Assembly (NCBI GenBank): GCA_947625395.1
Contig: CANQOD010000005.1
Location: forward strand, 1 to 18,774
Reading direction: 5' to 3'
Source: an uncultured Bacilli bacterium
GTDB lineage: Bacteria > Bacillota_I > Bacilli_A > RF39 > UBA660
Length of the DNA: 18,774 nt
Each line of letters starts with the position of its first letter. The stretch's first letter is position 1. Positions 7,198 to 13,757 of this stretch are shown piece after piece. The position numbers and the translations under genes were made by a program. The notes under the pieces are model-generated. The model did no database searches, had not been told where the DNA came from, and saw nothing but the letters and a program-made list of their open reading frames with translations.

Positions 7198-8938
7198 AAT
7201 ACTCTAATGTTTTCGTATTGACCTTTTCTTGCACCAGTTCAATAAATTGAGTCAGGGCGATTTCTTCCTTTTCTTCGTTTCCATGACGTCTAATATTGAC
7301 CGTTTGCTTTTCTTGTTCTTGATTGCCTAAAATCAATGTATAAGGTATTTTTTTCGTCTGTGCTTCTCTTAAACGATAGCCCAGCTTTTCATTTCGGTCA
7401 TCTAATTCGACCCTGATTCCTGCTTGTTTCAAAGCTTCATAAACTTCTTTCGCATAATCTAGGTGATGTTCACTAGATACCGGTACAACTACCACTTGCA
7501 CTGGCGCTAACCAAACAGGAAATGCACCCCCAAAATGTTCAATTAAAATTCCAATAAAGCGCTCAATAGAACCAAAGATAACCCGGTGTAACATAATAGG
7601 TCGCTGTTTTTCGCCATTTTGGTCAATATAAGTCAAATCAAATCTCTCTGGTAAATTATTATCGAGTTGAATCGTACCACATTGCCAAACACGACCTAAA
7701 GAATCTTTGATATGGAAATCCAGTTTAGGTCCATAGAAAGCGCCATCTCCAGGATTGATTTTACAATCATGCCCAGCTTTGTGACACGCTTCCTGTAAAA
7801 TTTGCTCTGAACGATTCCAAGATGCAATCGTCCCAATATATTTTTCTTCAGGACGAGTCGAAAGTTCAATTTCATAAGTCAATCCAAAAAGCTTGTAGAT
7901 TCTATCAATAAAAGCAATGAGATGCATCACTTCTTCTTCCACTTGATCTTCTCTCATAAAGATATGCGCATCATCTTGCGTAAAAGTACGTACACGAAAT
8001 AACCCATTCAAAGCCCCACTCGCTTCATGACGATGCACTTGTCCTAATTCCCCACAACGAATTGGTAAATCTTTGTAAGAATGTAACTTATTTTTATAAA
8101 CAAGCATGCCACCAGGACAATTCATTGGCTTAATCGCAAACGTTTTTTCATCAATTTCAGAGGTATACATATTTTCTCGATAATTTTCCCAATGTCCTGA
8201 AACTTCCCAAAGTTCACGAGAAAGCATAATCGGTGTTTTGATAAATTCATACCCCTCTTTTGTATGTTCCTCATACCAAAAATTTTCTAATAGATTCCGA
8301 AGAATCATTCCCTTAGGCAAGAAGAATGGAAAACCAGGACCATATTCACTTAACATGAAAAGTTCAAGCTCTTTTCCTAGCTTTTTATGGTCCCTTTTCT
8401 TCGCTTCTTCTAAGAAATTTAAGTATTCTTTTAAATCTTCTTCACGGTCAAAGCAAATGCCATAAACACGTTGTAACATTTTATTTTTAGAATCGCCTTT
8501 AAAATAAGCACCTGACACTTTCAAGAGTTTAAAATACTTTAATTCTTTCACACTTTCTACATGAGGCCCTCGGCAAAGGTCCGTAAAATCCCCTTGACTA
8601 TAGCAAGTGATTTCTGTATCTGCTTCCATATTTTGAATTAAATCAATCTTATAAGGATCATTTTGAAACATGGCAAGGGCTTCTTCTCTTGTCAATACTT
8701 TGCGAATGATTTTTTTACCGTCCTTGGCAATTTTCTTCATTTCTTTTTCAATTTTTTCTAAATCTTCTTCTTTAATGACGTCGTCACCTAAATCAATATC
8801 ATAATAGAAGCCACTATCAATCACAGGTCCAACCCAAAACTTCGCATGTGGATATAAATGTTTGACTGCCTGCGCTAATAAATGAGCACAACTATGATTG
8901 AGTGGATTTAAACGAGCATCTTCTTTGATATGCATCAT
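7196..8938 (-). CDS. thrS: Threonine-tRNA ligase without the TGS domain
   Basis: This 580-residue class II synthetase charges tRNA-Thr. The N2 editing domain is intact: HSCAH at 15-19 and CRGPH at 122-126 carry the four known site residues. The catalytic core shows motif 2 (VHRHEASGAL...FRVRTF, 301-319), motif 3 (GSIERFIGILIEHFGG) and the zinc ligands Cys274, His325 and His451. The C-terminal HGTP anticodon-binding domain runs from ~478. The usual ~60-residue N-terminal TGS domain is missing: the protein begins directly at the editing domain, as in some mollicute ThrRS. An AAAAGGAGG site (8948-8956) lies 9 nt before the ATG, and no upstream in-frame coding exists because the preceding gene occupies another frame and overlaps by 4 nt (ATGA). 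Transcription is controlled by the threonyl T-box upstream. Confidence 0.98.
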   Translation of the reverse strand: MMHIKEDARLNPLNHSCAHLLAQAVKHLYPHAKFWVGPVIDSGFYYDIDLGDDVIKEEDLEKIEKEMKKIAKDGKKIIRKVLTREEALAMFQNDPYKIDLIQNMEADTEITCYSQGDFTDLCRGPHVESVKELKYFKLLKVSGAYFKGDSKNKMLQRVYGICFDREEDLKEYLNFLEEAKKRDHKKLGKELELFMLSEYGPGFPFFLPKGMILRNLLENFWYEEHTKEGYEFIKTPIMLSRELWEVSGHWENYRENMYTSEIDEKTFAIKPMNCPGGMLVYKNKLHSYKDLPIRCGELGQVHRHEASGALNGLFRVRTFTQDDAHIFMREDQVEEEVMHLIAFIDRIYKLFGLTYEIELSTRPEEKYIGTIASWNRSEQILQEACHKAGHDCKINPGDGAFYGPKLDFHIKDSLGRVWQCGTIQLDNNLPERFDLTYIDQNGEKQRPIMLHRVIFGSIERFIGILIEHFGGAFPVWLAPVQVVVVPVSSEHHLDYAKEVYEALKQAGIRVELDDRNEKLGYRLREAQTKKIPYTLILGNQEQEKQTVNIRRHGNEEKEEIALTQFIELVQEKVNTKTLEY

Positions 8939-9753
8939 CTTTTACAACCTCCTTTTAAATAGTTTCCCTTACGGCTAAACATTCTTTTGACTTTTTTATA
9001 GTTGCCTCGATTTGGATGAGCAACTAAAGCAATTTCCTCTTCTTCTAAATCGCCATATTGCATACTTTCATCTGTTTTTGGACATAGATAACCTTGTAAA
9101 TAATCATCTAAATTAAAATACAATTGTGTTTTCCCTGCTTCATCTTTGACATTGACAAGATAATCTTGATAAGCTTCAATTAAGTTTTGGTTCATAGATG
9201 TCACTGGATGAAGTGGTAATTGATAAAAAGAAGCATTGCCCATTAAAGAAGTATGCGTGACCTTTCCTTTTAATAAAGAACTTAAATAATAAGGTTCATC
9301 GACAACATGTTCTTGAATAAAGGCACGAATAGGCACCACTTTTTGTGTAGGGAGTGTTCCCTTTTGCGTTGTAGAAACTGCTTCTTCCCCTTCTTTTTGC
9401 CAATGCATATTTTCAAAAGTTTCTTCTAATATCTTATCCATTTGAGCACTCGCCAAATAAGAGAGATAAATTTCTTCCTGTTGAGTCGAAAGGGCATAAA
9501 GTCCTTCTAAGGAAAGTTGGGCAATTGCTTGTTTTAAAACTAACGTATCATAAACTCTTTGTCCTGTGATTAATTTTTGAGCTAAAACCTCGCTCATCAC
9601 AGTACGTAAGTCCTCATTTTCTTCTCTTTCAAGTCGTTGAATCAATTCTTGTGTCGAAAATTCATCCAATTCTTCTTCTAACTTTCTTTTCATGATTTGA
9701 TACTTTCTTTCTGTTTTTCTGTTTTTTATGATTTTGTCTTCACTCATTTGCAT
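8935..9753 (-). CDS. Unknown 272-residue protein in the T-box thrS operon
   Basis: I do not recognise this protein. Its first ~45 residues are Lys/Arg/Glu-rich and probably helical (KNRKTERKYQIMKRKLEEEL). A mixed alpha region follows, then a middle part with PIRAFIQEHVVDEPYYL and a C-terminus with AHPNRGNYKKVKRMFSRKG and the tail GGCKR. There is no signal peptide, membrane segment or metal-binding motif. The frame is open from an ATG at 9768, but that codon directly follows the T-run of the T-box terminator and has no ribosome site. GGAGGAG at 9760-9766 lies correctly before the ATG at 9753, which is chosen. Its TGA overlaps the thrS ATG, so both are co-translated and both respond to uncharged tRNA-Thr. 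A role tied to threonine or ThrRS is inference only. Confidence 0.85.
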   Translation of the reverse strand: MQMSEDKIIKNRKTERKYQIMKRKLEEELDEFSTQELIQRLEREENEDLRTVMSEVLAQKLITGQRVYDTLVLKQAIAQLSLEGLYALSTQQEEIYLSYLASAQMDKILEETFENMHWQKEGEEAVSTTQKGTLPTQKVVPIRAFIQEHVVDEPYYLSSLLKGKVTHTSLMGNASFYQLPLHPVTSMNQNLIEAYQDYLVNVKDEAGKTQLYFNLDDYLQGYLCPKTDESMQYGDLEEEEIALVAHPNRGNYKKVKRMFSRKGNYLKGGCKR

Positions 9754-9759
9754 TTCTTT

Positions 9760-9766
9760 CTCCTCC
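9760..9766 (-). promoter_or_regulatory. Ribosome binding site that sets the start of the T-box operon's first gene
   Basis: GGAGGAG on the minus strand lies 6 nt before ATG 9753. It is itself inside codons 1-3 of the longer in-frame ATG at 9768, so use of that upstream ATG would require initiation directly on the terminator T-run. This supports the shorter protein. Confidence 0.8.
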
Positions 9767-9768
9767 AT

Positions 9769-9794
9769 TAAAAAACTCCTATTAAAATAGGAGT
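9769..9794 (-). terminator. T-box intrinsic terminator
   Basis: ACTCCTATT and ATAGGAGT form the stem (9775-9794) with a six-T run downstream on the minus strand. The competing antiterminator would form with the TGGTACC bulge region just upstream. The T-run ends next to an in-frame ATG that is probably not used. Confidence 0.9.
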
Positions 9795-9998
9795 GCTTTT
9801 CTTTTCTTCACACGGTACCATCCTTTGGTTTTACTTGCTTTTTTATAACGAATGTCGACCATCCGGAGATACTTTTGATATCCCTGCATCCATTGAGAGT
9901 AATTTTTAAAAGTATTTCTACATATCCCACCAGCATGTAGTCTCTTGAAAACCTTTTTTAAAAATCATATTCAATATCACAGCATTTCTCTATGTGTT
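9769..9998 (-). promoter_or_regulatory. Threonyl T-box riboswitch leader
   Basis: The minus-strand transcript shows the T-box core GGATGGTACCGTGTG (9808-9822), whose TGGT would pair with the ACCA end of uncharged tRNA-Thr. It is followed by a terminator and the thrS operon. Upstream, AUUUUUAAAA pairs with UUUUAAAAAU as an upper Stem I helix, capped by CUACAU/AUGUAG, and UAUUGA pairs with UCAAUG below it. The internal loop between them holds an ACU triplet (9900-9898), a threonine codon and the likely specifier. Charged tRNA should allow termination and uncharged tRNA antitermination. T-box identity is firm; the specifier position was derived by hand folding. Confidence 0.92.
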
Positions 9999-10004
9999 AC
10001 GCTT

Positions 10005-10033
10005 ATCATAAGAGATTTTTAGCATTCTGTCAA
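10005..10033 (-). promoter_or_regulatory. Promoter of the T-box thrS operon
   Basis: A perfect TTGACA (10033-10028) and TATGAT (10010-10005) are separated by exactly 17 nt on the minus strand, placing the transcript start near 9998, right at the beginning of the T-box fold. Confidence 0.9.
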
Positions 10034-10135
10034 GTAGCAAAATTTTTGGAAAAGACAAATAGAATCAATGGATTGAAAGCCTGTAGTTACTTATGGATTG
10101 CAGTCTTCTTTCTTCGCTTTTGTTTTTATTGGAAA

Positions 10136-10167
10136 TGAAAAAGCAATCAGAATCATCCAATCGCTTT
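10136..10167 (-). terminator. Rho-independent terminator of the structured RNA
   Basis: On the minus strand AAAGCGATTG pairs with TGATTGCTTT, including G-U pairs that would be mismatches on the plus strand, and is followed by a T-run. It begins 3 nt after the closing helix of the upstream RNA fold, so it supports both the strand and the 3' end of that RNA. Confidence 0.75.
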
Positions 10168-10169
10168 CT

Positions 10170-10382
10170 CTATCTGTTCAAACAAGACTTTTGCACAGGG
10201 TTGCCATTCCTGACATTTTCATGCGTCTGTCTGCTCCTATTAGGAGTCAGCGTGAACCCGGATAACCGGTTGCCCCGAAGAGCAGTGTTGCCATATCCCA
10301 CAAAAATAAATGACATGGTATTGCGCTTCACCCCCGATTCCTCATCGGTTGCTAATATGATACCAAAGGATTGAACAAATAG
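10170..10382 (-). ncRNA. Structured non-coding RNA of about 213 nt, family not recognised
   Basis: No credible gene lies here, but the minus-strand RNA folds strongly. A 12-bp closing helix (CTATTTGTTCAA with TTGAACAGATAG) joins both ends. Inside are TGGTAT/ATACCA (10365-10360 with 10321-10316) enclosing CCGAT/ATCGG (10334-10348), GCUC-UUCG-GGGC (10272-10283), CCGG-UUAU-CCGG (10258-10269), CUCCU/AGGAG (10234-10246), a CAU-GAAA-AUG hairpin (10214-10223) and CAGG/CCUG (10196-10212). The UUCG and GAAA loops and all G-U pairs fit only the minus strand. The local base composition is richer in GC than the flanks. I found no match to 6S, SRP, tmRNA or RNase P landmarks. By size and host type a raiA-motif-like RNA is one candidate to test. 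No clear promoter was seen. Confidence 0.7.
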
Positions 10383-10412
10383 CAAGAAAAAGTGGATTGT
10401 TTTCTGTTTTTC

Positions 10413-11276
10413 TTACTTTTCATCCCGTGCTTCATCAAGAAGCGCATCTAAGCGGTCCATGACATAACCCTTACTTTTTAAATAATTCGTAATAACTCCC
10501 ATTTCTTCTTCTGTTTCCTTAGATACTTCAAAACTGACAATGGCACCCTTTTCAATCTTATTCTTAACAGCAATATATGGATGGGTTGTCACTTGCAACG
10601 TAGGAATAATCGTATGCATTTTCTTACTCGCACAAAGGTCCATGACTTCTTTATTATCATATTTCGCAAGACAATATAACGGGCGGACATTCGAAATAGA
10701 ACTTAAAACATCCAAGGTATTCTGAAAAAGAATCGCATCATATTGATTGTTGTAACTCAAAACTTCTACTTCATGGTCATTTTGAAGCATTTCTAAAACT
10801 TGATTCGTGTGCTCTTCTAACCATTTTCCATCAACAAAGAACGTTGCGCGCGCATTATTTTGATTGAGCGTGGACAAAATTTTTGAAACATCGTCCTGAT
10901 TCTTCACTTCAAAAACCAAAGCAATCTTTTCCTTTAACGTATTGCCACTCGCAATATATTTATCATAGTATTCGTCCATCGACACAGTTGGCGCAATTTC
11001 TTCAAAGACCAACAAACTCTCATTATATCCCCCATACTGTTTCATCTTTTTAAAGCTTTGTTCTTCATTCACTTGTTTTCCATTGTATCCTGGAACCATC
11101 GAATTTTCATTGATGGTTGCTGAAATGGCTGCTTCTTTTTTCTCAGCACTTACTTTTTTAATTTCTTTCATAATGGGGTCCGTACTTTGAACCAATTTCA
11201 CTGCTTCATTGGTATAAAAGAAACTAAACACCACAAGCAAACTGACAAAAAGAACTTCTATGATTTTCTTTTTCAT
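10413..11276 (-). CDS. Membrane-anchored NodB-fold (polysaccharide deacetylase-like) protein with lost catalytic residues
   Basis: This 287-residue protein has an N-terminal signal/anchor (KKKIIEVLFVSLLVVFSFFY), a linker to about residue 110 and a C-terminal domain resembling polysaccharide deacetylases. IALVFEVKNQDDVSKILSTL...ATFFVDGKWLEEH aligns by eye with IALTFDDG...ATFFVxG, and NDHEVEVLSYNN with the GHEIGNHTxxH motif. The catalytic Asp pair (DDG) is replaced by EVK, and the second metal His motif is degraded to SYNNQ, so catalysis is unlikely; it may bind glycan or a partner outside the membrane (inference). A GTG at 11285 lies inside the ribosome site AGGTGAG, so ATG 11276 is preferred. 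It follows a class B PBP by 57 nt, suggesting a cell-wall role. Confidence 0.7.
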   Translation of the reverse strand: MKKKIIEVLFVSLLVVFSFFYTNEAVKLVQSTDPIMKEIKKVSAEKKEAAISATINENSMVPGYNGKQVNEEQSFKKMKQYGGYNESLLVFEEIAPTVSMDEYYDKYIASGNTLKEKIALVFEVKNQDDVSKILSTLNQNNARATFFVDGKWLEEHTNQVLEMLQNDHEVEVLSYNNQYDAILFQNTLDVLSSISNVRPLYCLAKYDNKEVMDLCASKKMHTIIPTLQVTTHPYIAVKNKIEKGAIVSFEVSKETEEEMGVITNYLKSKGYVMDRLDALLDEARDEK

Positions 11277-11313
11277 GCAACTCACCTAACATATTTTATG
11301 AAACAAAGAGAAA

Positions 11314-11322
11314 ATTATACCA
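11314..11322 (-). promoter_or_regulatory. Possible extended -10 promoter for the NodB-like gene
   Basis: TGGTATAAT on the minus strand is a perfect TATAAT with an upstream TGn extension, lying 37 nt before the ATG at 11276. The -35 position (TATCCA) is poor, which extended -10 promoters tolerate. The gene may therefore be expressed apart from the upstream PBP gene. Confidence 0.5.
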
Positions 11323-11333
11323 ACAGACAAAGA

Positions 11334-13406
11334 TTATGGATAAATGGCAAAATACAAATCACTCACCCGTCTTGCGATGCGCTTAGATACATAAGAACTT
11401 GCGGCACTCACCCCATCTTCACGAGAAGAATCCGGCGAAGTTACTGTAAAACTGACTTTTGGATTATTTGTTGGAGCATAACCAATAAAGGCAGTTGAAA
11501 CAGTCGCAGTATCAATCACTCCATCGCCAGTGTTATCTTTAAAACTTTGACTCGTTCCCGTTTTACCAGAAGGGTCATATAGATTATTGATATAGTCACG
11601 CCCCAACCCATAACTATAATGCATGACGGCATGAAAGCCTTCTCGAACACGAGCAATATATTGGGGATTGGCCTCAACATGATTTAAAACACGAGGTTCA
11701 TAAGTATAAATGACCTCTCCAAGTTCATTCGTTTCACTAGAAGCATGGACTTCTTTCAATAAATGAGGTGCATATCTTGTCCCACTATTCGCTAAAGTAC
11801 TAATATATTGTGAAAGCTGAATCGGCGTATACGTATCATACTGTCCCATCACATAGTCCAAAAGAAGACCAGGCTTTTCTACGGTTCCGATATAACCAAG
11901 GGATTCGACTGGCAAATCAATTTCTGTCTTTACCCCTAAACCAAACGCATGAAAAATATGATGATAAGTTTCAAAAGCATTGTTTCGCAGCACAAATGGC
12001 GCACCATATTGGTACGTTGCCCCAGCAACTTTCATGGCTGCTTTAAATTGATAGACATTGCTCGATAAAGCAAGAGCATCCATATCGTTGATGGTTCCAA
12101 GTGTTTGCCAAGAACATTTTTCTTTGGTACCAGCAATCTTAATACATTCATCCACTTGATATTCCCCAGGAGTAATCGCACCTGCTTGATAAGCTGTTAA
12201 CATAGAAGCCCCTTTTACAACTGAACCAACCGTCATCGGTGATGTTAAAATACCCGTCGTTACATCCCGCACTTTATATTGCCCATTCTGTTGATAGACC
12301 TGCTTCCCTGTCATGGCCAAAATTTCTCCATTGTTTGGATCTTGAATGACCACAAAACTACGATTGTAATATTCCGTATTGGCTTCTCCTTTGGTGGCCA
12401 CTACTTCCTCACTCACAATCTGTTCAATTTGTCTTTGCAGTTCAATATCAATGGTTAAGACAAGGTCATTGCCTCTTGCCCCTTCTTTGACCAAAGCAAG
12501 TTCATGACTATTGCGCACCTCATAAATTTCTTTCGTTCCTTTTAAATAAGACTCATATTGCTTCTCTAAATAACTCAGTCCAACACGGTCATTCAAAGCA
12601 TAACCAGCATCTAAATAAGCTTGCTTTTCTTCAAGAGGAATTCCTTGCGTGGCACTAGAAACAGTGCCCAAAATTGTTTTAAAAGTATCCCCATAAGGAT
12701 AAACTCTTTCCCAATCCAACTTAGTATTAAAGCCCTTTAACTCCTTTACATGTTCTGCAATATAAGCATACTCTTCTTCTCGAACATTTTCTGCTTTGAT
12801 TGTTTTCTCTTCATAAGAATAGCCTTGGTTCATTAAATAATACAAATAAGCCGCATGCTTTTCCTCCTCAGAAAGTACCTTTAATTCTTCTTCAGGAATA
12901 CGTTCTAATTTGAGTTCTTCAATTTCTTTATTGGTCAGTTTTCTAGCTTCTAACTTTTCCCACTCGCTTTTTTTAATGTATTTGTCTGCTTCCTTTCCTA
13001 ATTTTGCTAAATAGTATTCTCTTAAATTCCGTTCTTTTAACTTTTCATAAGGAAGCTCTAAATGTTTTGAAACTTCTAAAGCCAAAGCAAGTTCTTCTTC
13101 TTTGGTTGTTGCTTTGCTTTTTTGATATTCAATCACTTTCGAAGCTTTATTATCGACAATGATTCGTCCATGACGGTCAAAAATACGTCCTCTTGGAGCA
13201 CTACTTCCCTCCACTGTTGTCGTCGTCAATAAAGTCAGTTCTTCTTCATATTTCTTTTCGCTTCGAATCATGACTAGATAAAGTCTTGTCAGAATCACCA
13301 TAAAGAAAAAGAGAAAAACAATCCCCATGCATAAAAAACGGTTCCGATACGTTTTATTCGTTACCGGCTTCTTTGGCTTTGTTTGATTTAGTCTTCTCTT
13401 TTTCAT
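11334..13406 (-). CDS. Class B penicillin-binding protein (PBP2/FtsI-like transpeptidase)
   Basis: This 690-residue peptidoglycan D,D-transpeptidase is anchored by one N-terminal membrane helix (~residues 22-43, FLCMGIVFLFFFMVILTRLY) after a Lys/Arg-rich cytoplasmic start. The dimerisation domain opens with RGRIFDRHGRIIVDN and includes a charged, Glu/Lys-rich lobe (about residues 115-215). The transpeptidase domain carries all three motifs: S395-V-V-K398 (active-site Ser), S448-S-N450 and K615-T-G617. No PASTA domain follows. The frame is open from an ATG six codons upstream (13424), but AAGGA at 13413-13417 fits the ATG at 13406. It could be the elongation (PBP2A/PbpH-type) or division enzyme; sequence by eye does not decide. 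A NodB-like secreted protein follows. Confidence 0.95.
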   Translation of the reverse strand: MKKRRLNQTKPKKPVTNKTYRNRFLCMGIVFLFFFMVILTRLYLVMIRSEKKYEEELTLLTTTTVEGSSAPRGRIFDRHGRIIVDNKASKVIEYQKSKATTKEEELALALEVSKHLELPYEKLKERNLREYYLAKLGKEADKYIKKSEWEKLEARKLTNKEIEELKLERIPEEELKVLSEEEKHAAYLYYLMNQGYSYEEKTIKAENVREEEYAYIAEHVKELKGFNTKLDWERVYPYGDTFKTILGTVSSATQGIPLEEKQAYLDAGYALNDRVGLSYLEKQYESYLKGTKEIYEVRNSHELALVKEGARGNDLVLTIDIELQRQIEQIVSEEVVATKGEANTEYYNRSFVVIQDPNNGEILAMTGKQVYQQNGQYKVRDVTTGILTSPMTVGSVVKGASMLTAYQAGAITPGEYQVDECIKIAGTKEKCSWQTLGTINDMDALALSSNVYQFKAAMKVAGATYQYGAPFVLRNNAFETYHHIFHAFGLGVKTEIDLPVESLGYIGTVEKPGLLLDYVMGQYDTYTPIQLSQYISTLANSGTRYAPHLLKEVHASSETNELGEVIYTYEPRVLNHVEANPQYIARVREGFHAVMHYSYGLGRDYINNLYDPSGKTGTSQSFKDNTGDGVIDTATVSTAFIGYAPTNNPKVSFTVTSPDSSREDGVSAASSYVSKRIARRVSDLYFAIYP

Positions 13407-13481
13407 CAGCAGTCCTTCTTTCATTATTAGTTTATCACATAAATGAAAAGTTATTTCATAGAATTTTAAAAGAGGTGGAAT

Positions 13482-13733
13482 ATGTTAGAAAAATGGATTG
13501 CTTCTTCGATTGTCCATCTTGAAAAAGAACATGTCATGCAATATGCGAAAGAACATGGTTCTTCTTTAAGTGAAGAAGAAGCAAAAAAAATCACCCAGTT
13601 TTTAAAAGCACACTGGCAAGAACTCTATCAACAAGAAACAGCCTGTTTCAAGGAACTTCAAAAAAGCGTTTCTTCGCAAACTTATGAAGAAGCACTTCGA
13701 CTCTATCGGCAAGCTTGTCAAACTTATTTATAA
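13482..13733 (+). CDS. Small DUF2624-like protein (YqfT type)
   Basis: This 83-residue, probably all-helical cytoplasmic protein contains HGSSLSEEEAKKITQFLKAH, which resembles the 'yakqyg-x-Ls-x-x-qA-x-x-I-x-x-l-l' stretch of DUF2624 proteins such as B. subtilis YqfT. It lies beside nfo, as yqfT lies beside yqfS (nfo) in Bacillus, although here the two are convergent. A strong AAGAGGTGG site lies about 7 nt before the ATG. No molecular role is known for the family. The family call rests on a short match plus gene context, so it is moderate; that it is a real gene is well supported by ribosome site and terminator. Confidence 0.75.
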   Translation: MLEKWIASSIVHLEKEHVMQYAKEHGSSLSEEEAKKITQFLKAHWQELYQQETACFKELQKSVSSQTYEEALRLYRQACQTYL

Positions 13734-13757
13734 AAGGCAATCATTCCATTGCCTTTT
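13732..13757. terminator. Bidirectional terminator shared by the DUF2624-like gene and nfo
   Basis: AAAAGGCAAT and ATTGCCTTTT form a perfect 10-bp inverted repeat with a 6-nt loop, T-rich on both strands. It begins inside the stop codon of the plus-strand gene and covers the last codons and TGA stop of nfo on the minus strand. Confidence 0.85.

Noticed and set aside
10136..10382. Structured RNA as 6S, SRP, tmRNA or RNase P RNA
   Set aside because: It is multi-hairpin and not a long rod (6S, SRP), and lacks the SRP tetraloop domain, the tmRNA tRNA-like ends and the GAGGAAAGTCC-type RNase P core.
10093..10385. Open frames on both strands (93 codons plus, 71 codons minus) over the structured RNA
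   Set aside because: Neither has a ribosome site or a recognisable protein pattern; the base pairing and terminator explain the region better as RNA.
13443..13460. Inverted repeat ATGAAA-5 nt-TTTCAT between the divergent PBP and DUF2624-like genes as an operator
   Set aside because: Arms are only 6 bp of AT-rich sequence, easily expected by chance here, and no clear promoter boxes are seen beside it.
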